A stretch of 10,000 nucleotides of DNA from Trachelipus rathkii (lineage: Eukaryota; Arthropoda; Malacostraca; Isopoda; Trachelipodidae): NCBI GenBank assembly GCA_015478945.1, contig JABUQX010042142.1, forward strand, positions 1 through 10,000. The letters run 5' to 3'. The notes under the pieces were generated by a model, which was not told where the DNA came from, did no database searches, and saw only the letters and a program-made list of their open reading frames with translations. The position numbers and the translations under genes were made by a program. How positions within the stretch are numbered: position 1 is the stretch's first letter; each line of letters begins with the position of its first letter. Positions 1-7,439 of the stretch are shown piece after piece.

Positions 1-11
1 GGACGATAAGA

Positions 12-423
12 TTTTTTACTAAAATTGATGAAATTTTAATTAAAACATATAATGTACACACTAAAGCAATAAATCAGTAAATCAGTAAGGCAAGCCCCTA
101 GCATCCCTCTACATCAAGCTATGCCACGTTTGTTCTATTGACTTACTGTTTTACATCATATTTTTTATATAATAATATAAAAATAACAAAATAAGTTCCT
201 TCTCTGCTAACATAACTGTTATTTTAAAAGTTAAAAATTCATTCTCTAGATTTTATTTCAAATATAAAACAATTATTCACTTACATTATTTATATCAATT
301 TTTACTATAAAATATTTTCAAAGTTTTTAAATAATTTGGATTTCTTTATTATTATCTATGTACATTAACAATCCAACACGAAGAAAACGACAAACCAACG
401 CGCACTCGCTTGACAGATACAGA
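12..423 (+). repeat. Outer flank F of the palindrome, left copy
   Basis: This AT-rich stretch has no coding signal. Its first 150 bases (AAAGCAATAAATCAGTAA, then GCAAGCCCCTAGC, then CTATTGACTTACTG) follow the same order of motifs as the tandem units at 6515-7070. Those units begin AAAGCAGTAAA, carry CTAAACCCCTTG, and end CTATTGATTTACTG. The rest, about 160-420, is AT-rich sequence matched only by the right flank. Pairing with the right arm is still clear at about position 12 and becomes uncertain at the window edge, so the palindrome may extend further left. Confidence 0.7.
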
Positions 424-665
424 AGCTGACCCTCCCTGTAAAATTGTGTGTGAAATACTACTTCAGGCTAAATTTAGGATAAACCTTTTTGTACCCCGGG
501 GGCGATTTAGGCCCCTAATTACCAGGGTCAAAAATATATTTCTAAACTGGCCTCTTTTGTAAAATGTGGTGAATAATACCGTTAGGCCTAAATTTAGCGA
601 TAAGCCTTTTTGTACCCCGGGCTGATTTGAAGCCTAATACCAGGTCAAAAGGTAATTCCAGTTTA
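424..665 (+). repeat. Two direct repeats of about 120 bp at the outer end of block A
   Basis: Units at about 424-546 and 547-665 share the order CTGACC/CTGGCC, TGTAAAAT, a TAAATTTAG segment, CCTTTTTGTACCCCGGG, a GATTTAGGCC-like segment and TACCAGG(G)TCAAAA. Each unit holds short palindromes: CCCGGG and versions of TTAGGCCTAA. The inverted counterparts lie at about 5224-5458, and about one and a half units border the central fold (2810-3045). Subterminal tandem repeats are common in foldback and other long-TIR DNA transposons, where they can be transposase-binding sites. That role is inference here. Confidence 0.75.
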
Positions 666-764
666 GACAAGAATCATTGTTATTATTATGTTATAATATA
701 TTTAAACTGGAAACATGCTGGATAGGTAAGATCATTTAAGCAAGAGGAAATGCTTTCCTTTCTT

Positions 765-890
765 GTTATTGGATGGAGTAATCCTTACCTCTATATGCCC
801 ATGTGATTGGTCGAGAATTATTTTATCGCCTTTTGGTTTTAAAGTATGTAAAAACATGTTTTTCATTCCTAAGCCTTACCTGTGATTGAT
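765..890 (+). promoter_or_regulatory. Possible CCAAT-box cluster in block A
   Basis: Three ATTGG-type (inverted CCAAT) motifs occur at about 767, 805 and 883, the last as GATTGA. The same three recur in the other copies: 3157, 3200 and 3282, and in inverted form as CCAATC at 4958, 5043 and 5085. Spacings are about 40 and 80 bases in every copy. CCAAT boxes bind NF-Y in animals, so a promoter inside the inverted repeat is possible. No start site or downstream gene is visible, so this is only a suggestion. Confidence 0.25.
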
Positions 891-1149
891 GAAAATAACT
901 TAGTTCTTTAAAAACCTTGTATTTGTGAGCGGTGTGTTTTATTATCTTTGTTAAAGAAAACCCCATACTCATTTAAAATCATAGTCGCTTTAGCTGTTAA
1001 GCGGAGCACAAGTTATCTGATTTGTCTTAAAATGTTTATTTTTACTTAAACTTTCGTTTTATATTTATAATAATTACTTACATTGAGGAATAATTATTAA
1101 TTTCACTAGAATAGGTATAGTAATTAATTCACTAGATTTATAGTAGAAT

Positions 1150-1254
1150 TCACGTGAAGCAAAACGCATGACGCCCGGCAAGCGCTATCCCGGTGCCGGA
1201 ACAGCCGCATGAACCGGCACGGCGTAAAGTATTAGTGACTGGTCGCGAAATATT
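1150..1254 (+). other. GC-rich inner end of block A with TTCACGTGAA palindrome
   Basis: About 100 bases of high GC sit in otherwise very AT-rich DNA. They begin with TTCACGTGAA, contain GCCCGGCAAGCGC and GGAACAGCCGCATGAACC, and end with GGTCGCGAAATATT. Equivalent stretches lie at about 2167-2275, 3545-3650 and 4590-4700, where the E-box-like motif reads ACGTGA in some copies and TTCACGTGAT in another. Conservation of this stretch in all four copies marks the A/M boundary. An open frame starting at 1193 runs through here but is not kept in the mirror copy. Confidence 0.55.
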
Positions 1255-1258
1255 AAAG

Positions 1259-2166
1259 GGGCGTTGTTATTTAAAGTGGAGGGCACACATCCAAGAGGAT
1301 GATATCTTTTGGACCCAGTCCCAATTTAGATGTATAATATTAATTTGTGTACTGTATCAAGGTATATTACTAATATTATAACATATGTTCAAAGCGCATT
1401 AGTGTTATTTTAACTCCTGGTATACTCAGTGTTTTATGTACAAACCAATGAAATCATTCTCAATTGGTTACCGGAAGCAATACAACAAGCGTGATAACGA
1501 AGAAGTATAACGTTACATACTTCGATTTTAATTTTGAAGTATAAATGTAATGATATCGCAATACTCGAAATACATTACAAGATGACTACGGTTTGTACAA
1601 GGATGGAAGTTTATTATTGCATGTAACATCTGCATTGTGTATTTAACATACATATAGTTAATAGTAAGTATTAAATGTAAAATTATGGTTTAGAATCAAA
1701 CAACTTTTTCATAACTATACATAGAGAAGAATAAAAAACCGTAAAGACATACTCGAAAAGGGAGGGTAATGGGACAACTTCTATACATTAATTCTACGTC
1801 CTATGTAGGTGTAAGCTTTAAGGCATATAAAACTTGTTTTAACATTCCTTAAAGTAATAAGGATCTTAAAGGCATACCCAAAAGGAACATGGCCACGTCA
1901 CAATCGGACTATTTGTTTTATTCCTCTCAAAGGATTAATAACTCTTTAGGATAAATAAAACTCTGTTTTTTCACAAAACAAAAGTCATTTCAAAACTAAA
2001 TGTTTTTTCTCAAGAAACTTTACCAGTGAAATGTTATTTTCTATAAATAAAATTAAAAGAATGTTCAAGTAAGAAATAAAATGGACGACTCATAATATAG
2101 GAAACGGTATATTTTTGAAATTACAAAAATGATGTAATGAAAGTTTAAACTGGCATATAATAATAG
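1259..2166 (+). repeat. Element core M, left copy, no recognisable gene
   Basis: This is the unique segment between block A and its inverted copy. It is matched in reverse by 3651-4590. It is AT-rich with stops in all frames. The longest frames in one copy are not preserved in the other: the frame at 1193-1381 has no equivalent in the mirror copy, and frames at 3779-4018 and 4433-4702 (minus) are broken in this copy. I recognise no transposase, integrase or helicase motif. If the whole is a DNA transposon it would be a non-autonomous one. Frame-breaking sequencing errors could be hiding a decayed ORF. Confidence 0.6.
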
Positions 2167-2979
2167 AAAAATATTTTTCGCGAACCTGCGGAGGAATACT
2201 TACGCCGGCGGTTCAATAACGGCTGTTCCGCGACCGGTCGTGCTTGCGGGCGCTCATTGCGTTTGCTCTTACGTGATCTAAACTATAATCTAGTCAATTA
2301 ATTATTATCTATTTCTATTCTAGTGAAATTAATAATTTTTCCTCAATGTAAGTATTTATTATAAATTTGATATACACTTAGTAAAAAATAGAAAACTTTT
2401 TAATACAAATCAGATAACTTGTGCCCCGCTTAACAGTGCTAAAACGATCTATGGATTTTAAAATGAGTTTTGGGTCTCTAAAGGATAATAAAACACACCT
2501 TGCTCTAATATACAAGTTAAAATTCTAAGCTAATTTTCATGCCAATCGACAGGGTAAGGCTTAGATATGAAAAACCGTTTTTACATACGCTTAAAACAAA
2601 GAGAAGCGATAAAGACATAATTCTCGACGCCATTCACATGCCGATCAATCGGTAGAGTAAGGATTACTCCATCAATGCAACAAAGAAAGGAAAATTTTCT
2701 TCTACCGTGCTTAAAATGATTCTTACCTATCCAGCATTGTTTTTTCAGTTTTGAAATATATTTATAAAAAAAAATAACATTGATTTCTTGTCTATACTGG
2801 AATTACTTTTGACTGGTCATTAGGCTTAATCACCTCGGGGTAACAAAAAGACTATCCTGAATCAGTGCCTAACGTAGTTATTTCAACCCATTTTAAAAAG
2901 GTCAGTTTGAATATATTTTGACCTGGAATTAGGCTAAATCGCCCGGGGTTACAGAAAGGTTTATCCTAAATTTGGCCTA
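2167..2979 (-). repeat. Long inverted-repeat block A, copy 2 (inverted)
   Basis: This is the reverse complement of 424-1258. Landmarks are the TTTTTCGCGAACC and CGCCGGCGG region (2174-2212), CCTCAATGTAAG (2341), CAGATAACTTGTG (2410), AATAAAACACACC (2488), GCGATAAAGACATAATTCTC (about 2605), GGATTACTCCATC (2662) and TATCCAGCAT (2728). It continues through one full subterminal unit (about 2810-2925) and into a second (about 2930-2979), where the sequence turns around. With copy 1 it would make terminal inverted repeats of about 800 bp flanking core M. Confidence 0.8.
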
Positions 2980-3000
2980 AAGCCTTTTTGTACCCCGGGC
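2930..3000. other. Fold point of the palindrome
   Basis: GCCCGGGGTTAC (2941-2952) is answered by GTACCCCGGGC (2990-3000), leaving a spacer of about 37 bases that is itself largely self-complementary (AAAGGTTTATCCTAAAT against TTGGCCTAAAGCCTTTTT). The turn falls in a degenerate TTAGGCCTAA palindrome that is a normal part of the subterminal repeat. The left side carries about one extra partial unit compared with the right. A fold at a short palindrome fits hairpin-primed replication, template switching in sequencing or amplification, or a foldback transposon centre. Confidence 0.65.
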
Positions 3001-3650
3001 GATTTAGGCCTAATACCAGGTAAAAGGTAATTCCTGTATAGACAAGAATCAATGTTATATTAGTTTTTTATAAATATTATTTCAACTGGAAGATCATCGC
3101 TTGATTAAGTAAAATCAATTTTAAGCTGGTAAGAAGGAAATGCTTTTCTTTCTTGTGATTTGATGGAGTAATCTTATCTCTAACATGACCGCGGCATGTG
3201 ATTGGTCGAGAATTAGTTTATCGCTTTTTGGTTTTAAGGTATGTTAACAACGTTTTTTCATATCCTATCAGCCTTACTGTTGACTGGATGAAAAATCGTA
3301 GCTTTAGTTCTTTAAAACTTGTATTTGAGTCAGGTGTGTTTTATTTCTTTAGACCCAACTCATTTTAAAATCATATTCGTTTTTAGCTGTGTTAAGCGGT
3401 GTACCAAGTTATCTGATTTGTATTCAAAGTGTTTTATTTTTACTAAGTGTATTTCATATTTATAATGATTCTTACATCTGGAGTGAATAATATTAATTTT
3501 ACTGAGATATAGATATAATTAATGTTCACCTAGATTTATAGCTAGCTAACGTGAATGGAAAAACGCAAGAGCGCGGTGTCAACGCGACCCGTGCGGAAGC
3601 AGGCCGCATGAACCAGCCGGGTATATTACTACGCGGGTCGCGAAAATATT
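2980..3650 (+). repeat. Long inverted-repeat block A, copy 3, outer end truncated
   Basis: This copy matches 424-1258 in the same orientation but begins inside the inner subterminal unit, at AGCCTTTTTGTACCCCGGGC, so it has only one partial unit. It then follows the block A order: CATGTGATTGGTCGAGAATT (3195-3214), the GTGTGTTTTATT segment (about 3334), AAGTTATCTGATTTGTATT (3405), and the GC-rich inner end at 3560-3645 ending GGGTCGCGAAAATATT. Differences from the other copies are mostly one- or two-base indels scattered at random. That is the pattern expected of read error rather than shared ancestry. Confidence 0.78.
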
Positions 3651-4590
3651 TTCTTTTTTGATATGGGCCGTTGTAAATCTTCAACTTACAATCAATTTTT
3701 GTATTTTCGAATCGATCCGGTTTCCCTATATTTGAGTTCCGTCCTTTTATTTCTTACTTGAACATTTTTTAATTTTATTTATAGAGAAATACCTATTTTC
3801 ATAACTGTAAAATGTGTGTTCGGGTTGAGAGATGTAACGATTTTAGTTTGTTTGAGTAATGAAATTTTGTTTTTGTAGAAAAACAGTTTGTTTAATTTAT
3901 TCCTAAAGTATAATTCCTTGAGGGAAATAGAACAAATTAGTCCGGATGTGACGCTGGCCCTGTTTCCTCTTTGTGGTATTGCCTTTAGGATCTTTATTAC
4001 TTTTAAGAGTGTAAACAAGTCTTATAATCCTTAAAGCTACACCCTCCATAGGACGAGAGTTATGTTATAGAAGTTGCCACATAGCCCTCCCTTTTCAAGG
4101 TATGTCTTTTCGGTTTTAATCTTCTTATGCTAAAACCTAAATTAAAAAGTTTTTATACTCAAATCTTATTTCCATAATCCCTATTACATACGACACTAGT
4201 TCGATACACAATGTCTGTACATGCATAATAAACTTCCCCTCCTGGTACAAACAGTAATTTCTCTTTATGTATTTCCAGTATTGGTATCATATTATTATTA
4301 CTTCAAAATTACATCGAAGTATTTAAGTTCATACCTCTTCTATATTACAGCTGTTGAATGCATTCGGTAACCATCGAGAAATATCTCACTTGGTTTGTAA
4401 TAAACACTGATTTACCAGGATTTTAAGTAATACTAATCGCGCTTGAACATACTTATGAGACTCGTAAAATAAATCTTTGCTACAGTCCGGAGGCTACAAT
4501 TATACATACTGATGGGACTGTGGTCCAATAAGTATATTATCGCTCTAGATTGTTTGCCATCTACCGACTTTGAAATAAACGCCCCCAGTT
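3651..4590 (-). repeat. Element core M, right copy (inverted), no recognisable gene
   Basis: This is the reverse complement of 1259-2166. Matching landmarks include TTCTTACTTGAACATT (3752), TAGTCCGG (3939-3946), GCCTTTAGGATC (about 3981), CCTTAAAGC..ACACC (about 4031), CCCTCCCTTTTC (4086) and CTTCAAAATTACATCGAAGT (about 4301). Two open frames, 3779-4018 and 4433-4702 on the minus strand, look lysine- or arginine-rich. Neither stays open in the left copy, and I recognise no family. I therefore do not call a gene. Confidence 0.6.
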
Positions 4591-5458
4591 TTCTGCGACC
4601 GCGTAGTAATATATTTCGCCGGCGGGCTGATATGCGAGCTGTTCCGCCCGGGTTCGCGCTTGTCGGGCGCTCTTTTGCGTTTGTGCGTTCACGTGATCTC
4701 ACTATTATAATCTAGTGAAATTAAATTAACTTATCTATTCGAGTGACAATTAATAATTATTCCTCAATGTAAGTCATATTATAATATTGATATACACTAG
4801 TAGAAATAAACCACTTTAATACAAATGCACGATAACTTGTTCACCGTCTTATATCAGCTAAAACGACTATATTGCTTAAAAAATGAGTTTTTGGGTCTAA
4901 AAGATAATAAAACACACCTCTTCAATACAGTTTAAAGATACTAAGCTACCATTTCATCCAATCACAGGTAAGGCTCAGGATTTGAAAAAACATGTTTTTA
5001 CATATACTTTAAAACCAAAAAAAGCGATAAAATAATTCTCGACCAATCACATGCCCGGTCATATAGTGATAAGGATTACTCCATCCAATCACAAAAAGAA
5101 ATGAAAAGCATTTCCTTCTTACTACTTAAATTGATCTTACCCGTATCCAGCATGTTTTCAGTTTGAAATATATTATAAAAGATAATAAAACATTTGATTC
5201 TTGTCCTATATCGTGGACTTAACCCTTTTTTGACCTGGTATTCAGGTCTTAAATCAGCCCGCGGTACAAAAAGGCTTATCCTAAATTTAGGCTAAGTTAG
5301 TTAATGTGTCACCACATTTTACAGGAAAGAGGTTCAGTTTGAAATTAATGTTGACCTGGTTTAGGCCTATATTATCGCCCCGGGGTACAAAAAGGTTTAT
5401 TCTAATTTAGCTGAAGTAGTATTTTCAACACAATTTTACAGGAATAGGTCAGTTTTTC
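4591..5458 (-). repeat. Long inverted-repeat block A, copy 4 (inverted)
   Basis: This full-length inverted copy mirrors 424-1258. The GC-rich inner end is at 4592-4690, TTCACGTGAT follows near 4688, then CTAGTGAAATTAAATTAACT (about 4713), AATAAAACACACC (4907), CCAATCACAGG (4958), ATTCTCGACCAATCACATG (5035-5053), GGATTACTCCATCCAATC (5073-5090) and TATCCAGCATG (about 5144). The two subterminal units are at about 5224-5340 and 5341-5458, both with CCCGCGG or CCCCGGGG plus TACAAAAAGG. It is the cleanest copy for reading the CCAAT motifs. Confidence 0.8.
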
Positions 5459-5866
5459 GTATCTGTAAGGAGTGCGCGTTTGTGTTTTCTCGTGTTGTAT
5501 TGTCAATGTACATTGATATTCTGAAAAAAGAATCCAAATTATTTAAAAAAAACTTGAAATATTATTAAATTTCAAAATCATCTACTAATATAATGCAAGT
5601 GAATAATTGTTATTTTGAAAAATAAAATCTAGAATGATTTTTAATAAAATACATTTATGTGAGCAGAAAAGAACTTATTTTGTTATTTTATAACTTATTA
5701 CATGACTAAATTATAATTAAAACCAGTAAGTCAATGAACAAGACGTGGCATAGCTTGGTGTAGAGGAGTGCTAGGGGCTTGCTACTGATTTACTTATTTA
5801 TTGCTTTAAGGTACGTAAAATATTATGTTTTAATAAAATTTCATCAAATTTTACTACAAGTAACTG
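5459..5866 (-). repeat. Outer flank F of the palindrome, right copy (inverted)
   Basis: This is the reverse complement of 12-423. Landmarks are GTGCGCGTTTGTG (5472), TCTAGAATGA (5629), AGTAAGTCAATGAACAAG (5726), the ACGTGGCATAGCTTG and GTGCTAGGGGCTTGC segments (about 5742-5782), ATTGCTTTAAGG (about 5800) and TTTTAATAAAATTTCATC (5828-5845). The final segment, TACTGATTTAC..TTTAAGGTACGTAAAAT, matches the end of each tandem unit at 6515-7070 in the same orientation. This links the palindrome to that array. Confidence 0.75.
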
Positions 5867-6106
5867 TTAAAATTTGGGGTTGAGAAAAGTTTAAAAGATG
5901 AAGCCTTACAGAGAATAAATAAATTCTTTGTTTCAAAGAATACGGATTGATTTATTATAGAAGTTTTCAGAAACTTTGAAATATTTTAGTTATTATATTG
6001 AATGAAGTAAATATAAATGTCGTATTTAATGTAAACATAAAATGTTTTAAATAAAATTATACGTATTATAATCAAACAAAAGAACTTATTTGATATGTTT
6101 AAACAG
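5867..6106. other. AT-rich spacer, no gene seen
   Basis: About 240 bases of AT-rich sequence have no open frame, RNA-like fold or repeat that I can name. A short similarity, AGAACTTATTT, occurs here (6081) and inside flank F (about 5669) but is too short to interpret. Confidence 0.5.
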
Positions 6107-6132
6107 GTGGTCTATGGGCGAGTGTAAGTTGT

Positions 6133-6163
<31 letters not shown>

Positions 6164-6240
6164 GTTAATTGTCTATGTAGTGTGTTAGGTGTAAAGGTGT
6201 TGTGTGTGGTAAGTGTGTGTGTGTGTGTCTGTGTTTAAAG
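6107..6240 (+). repeat. TG microsatellites with a TCTATGGG(C/G)GAGT leader
   Basis: An uninterrupted TG run covers about 6131-6161 and a second spans about 6210-6230, separated by TG-rich degenerate sequence. The run is preceded by TCTATGGGCGAGTGTAAGT (6111-6129). A close relative, TCTATGGGGGAGTATAAGT, occurs at 8876-8894, and looser versions lie at 7787 and 7875. So this tract seems to be a further member of the TG-rich module family found downstream. Confidence 0.75.
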
Positions 6241-6264
6241 CGTATAACAATAGGCCAGAAGTAA

Positions 6265-6412
6265 ATAACACTAAGTATAATAAAAAAAATAATAAATAAA
6301 AAAAATAGAATAATAATAATTAAAAAATAAAAATAAAATAATATAAAAATCAAATAAATAAATAATAAAAATAATAATAAAAATAAACAAAACAAGTATT
6401 AGAAAAACAGAA
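6265..6412 (+). repeat. A-rich low-complexity tract of AAT, AAAT and AAAAT units
   Basis: Nearly all A and T, with runs of AATAAA, ATAATAATAA and AAATAAATAAAT. The minus-strand frame at 6165-6395 that crosses it translates into alternating Phe, Leu and Ile and is only a by-product of base composition. Sequence from 6413 to 6514 is unremarkable. Confidence 0.85.
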
Positions 6413-6514
6413 TACAAACATAATGTTAAATAAGATAGTATGACTTTAGTAGTAGAGGAGATGAAGTAATAAGAAGGAATGTGAATGTGTGAAAGAAGGT
6501 CAAGGAGTCAAACA

Positions 6515-7070
6515 TAGAGTTAAGCAGTAAAGCAGTAAAAACAAAAGCATACTAAACCCTTTGTTGCTATGTAACACCTCTATTGATGTTACTGATTTAC
6601 TGCTTTAAGGTATGTAAATGTTTAATAAATATATGAGTTAATAAGCAGTAAAATATATGAGTTAAAGCAGGTAAACATATGAGTTAAAGCAGCACTAAAC
6701 CCCTTGTTGCGATGTAACACCTCTATTGATTTACCTGTGTCTACTGCTTTAGTCATAATGTTAATAAAATATGAGTTAAAGCAGTAAAAACATTATGAGT
6801 TAAGCAGCAGTAAACGCAGTAAAACAAAAGCCAGACTAATCCCCTGTTTGCTAATTAACAGTCTCATTGATTGTAACTGATTTAACTGCTTTAATCATTG
6901 TAATGTTAATGAAATATAAGGTTAAAGCCGTAAACATAATGAGTTAAATCGGTAAAGGAGTAATAAACAAAAGCCTACTAACTCCTTTGTTGCTGAGGTT
7001 AACACCTCTATTGATTGTACTGGAGTTTACTGTTTTAAGGTCTGTAAAGTATATGTTTTTTAATAAAATG
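6515..7070 (+). repeat. Tandem array, four units of 120-150 bp with inverted ends
   Basis: Units lie at about 6515-6634, 6635-6769, 6770-6915 and 6916-7070. Each starts with one to three copies of GAGTTAAAGCAGTAAA, runs through ACAAAAGC, CTAAACCCCTTGTTGC, TAACACCTCTATTGAT and GATTTACTGCTTTAAGGT, and ends GTAATGTTAATAAAAT. The start (TTAAAGCAGTAAA) and the late motif (TTTACTGCTTTAA) are reverse complements, so each unit can form a hairpin with a stem of about 13 bases. Flank F of the palindrome has the same order of motifs. The array could be a satellite or tandem copies of a small MITE-like element. No coding function is seen. Confidence 0.82.
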
Positions 7071-7110
7071 TTTAAGTATGACATGAAATAAAAAATGAAT
7101 GACTCATAGT
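7055..7110 (+). repeat. Direct repeat, copy 1 (partner at 7229-7284)
   Basis: TTTTTTAATAAAATGTTTAA, GTATGACATGAAATAAAAAA and TGAATGACTCAT here match TTTTTAATAAAAATGTTTAA, GTATAAAATAAAAA and TGAGTGACTCAT at 7231-7277. Copy 1 overlaps the last unit of the tandem array, so copy 2 probably records a partial duplication of the array's right end. Each copy holds TGACTCA (7100-7106 and 7270-7276), the AP-1 core. Confidence 0.75.
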
Positions 7111-7228
7111 AATAATTTGAAAATAAATTTTTGATAGTTCTACATTGTAATATCAACAACTTAGAAAATATGTGTTTAAATTAATAATAATATAGTCTGT
7201 AAGGAGTTACAGTTTTAGGATCGCGAAA

Positions 7229-7284
7229 ATGTTTTTAATAAAAATGTTTAAGTATAAAATAAAAATGAGTGACTCATATATATT
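7229..7284 (+). repeat. Direct repeat, copy 2 (partner at 7055-7110)
   Basis: This is the second copy of the segment described at 7055-7110, about 174 bases downstream. It is preceded by GTCTGTAAGGAGTTACAG, which loosely resembles the TTTACTGTTTTAAGGTCTGT lead-in of copy 1. That suggests a degraded fifth array unit between 7111 and 7284. Confidence 0.6.
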
Positions 7285-7300
7285 ATATATATATTTTTTT

Positions 7301-7436
7301 CGTTCGCGCGGGAATATTGCTCCTGCGGGCGCACTGCGGCGGCGGGTACGTGCGAAATATTGCGCCTGCTGGCGCACGTGGGCGGCGGGACCGTGGGTTC
7401 GATGCCTTCAGTCGGAGGGCGCATGCTGCGCACTGC
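7301..7436 (+). repeat. GC-rich island with a 44-bp tandem doublet
   Basis: A sharp rise in GC breaks the AT-rich background. Two tandem copies, 7308-7351 and 7352-7394, share GCG(GG/A)AATATTG, C(T/G)CCTGC, GGCGCAC, GGGCGGCGGG or a close variant, and end in a run like TACGT or CCGT. The remainder to 7436 is GC-rich and may be a decayed third unit (GGGCGCATGCTGCGCACTGC). GCGAAATATT also occurs at the GC-rich inner end of block A (1245-1254). Open frames on both strands (7229-7537 and 7248-7433) cross the island by composition, and I do not accept either as a gene. Confidence 0.7.
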
Positions 7437-7439
7437 TTC

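Larger units (their letters stand above)
424..1258 (+). repeat. Long inverted-repeat block A, copy 1
   Basis: This is one of four copies of a block of about 830 bp (others at 2167-2979 inverted, 2980-3650 and 4591-5458 inverted). The order is subterminal direct repeats, a GATTGG-rich stretch (about 765-890), GTGTGTTTTATTATCTTT (about 931), AAGTTATCTGATTTGT (about 1011), an ATTAATTTCACTAG segment (about 1097-1110), TTCACGTGAA (1150-1159), and a GC-rich inner end with CCGGAACAGCCGCATGAACC and GGTCGCGAAATATT (1241-1254). It behaves as the terminal inverted repeat of a DNA transposon with core M between A and inverted A. No reading frame is conserved among the four copies. Confidence 0.8.
12..5866. 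repeat. Giant imperfect palindrome, two arms of about 2.9 kb
   Basis: The left arm reads, in reverse complement, as the right arm over its whole length. Paired landmarks are GATGAAATTTT at 27-37 with AAAATTTCATC at 5835-5845, GTACCCC at 491 with GGGGTAC near 5388, and GGGAGGG near 1760 with CCCTCCC near 4087. Coordinate sums of paired sites drift only from about 5830 near the centre to about 5880 outside, so the arms are collinear with small indels. No long segment is private to one arm, apart from roughly 50-100 bp of extra subterminal repeat at the fold and a gap of about 20 bp near 2000. It may be a real inverted duplication or an unsplit hairpin read. No gene was recognised inside it. Confidence 0.9.

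Noticed and set aside
1193..1381. Open frame of 62 codons at the A/M boundary
   Set aside because: The same DNA in the mirrored copy (about 4500-4690) does not keep this frame, and the translation matches nothing I recognise.
3779..4018. Minus-strand frame of 79 codons in core M
   Set aside because: The matching left-arm DNA (about 1840-2060) has stops and gaps in the equivalent frame. The sequence is low in complexity and without family motifs.
4433..4715. Overlapping open frames on both strands (minus 4433-4702, plus 4512-4715)
   Set aside because: They shadow each other across the GC-rich stretch, where stops are rare by composition. Neither is conserved in other copies of the block.
6165..6395. 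Hydrophobic 76-codon frame that looks like a membrane protein
   Set aside because: It is the translation of an A-rich simple-sequence tract read on the other strand.
6515..7070. Regular repeats considered as a CRISPR array
   Set aside because: Units are 120-150 bp with similar sequence throughout and no unique spacers. The sequence is eukaryotic in character and no cas genes are present.
7396..7406. GGTTCGATGCC, an exact match to the tRNA and SINE B-box consensus
   Set aside because: There is no A box at the proper distance upstream and no cloverleaf. The motif sits at the edge of a GC-rich tandem repeat, so chance is likely.
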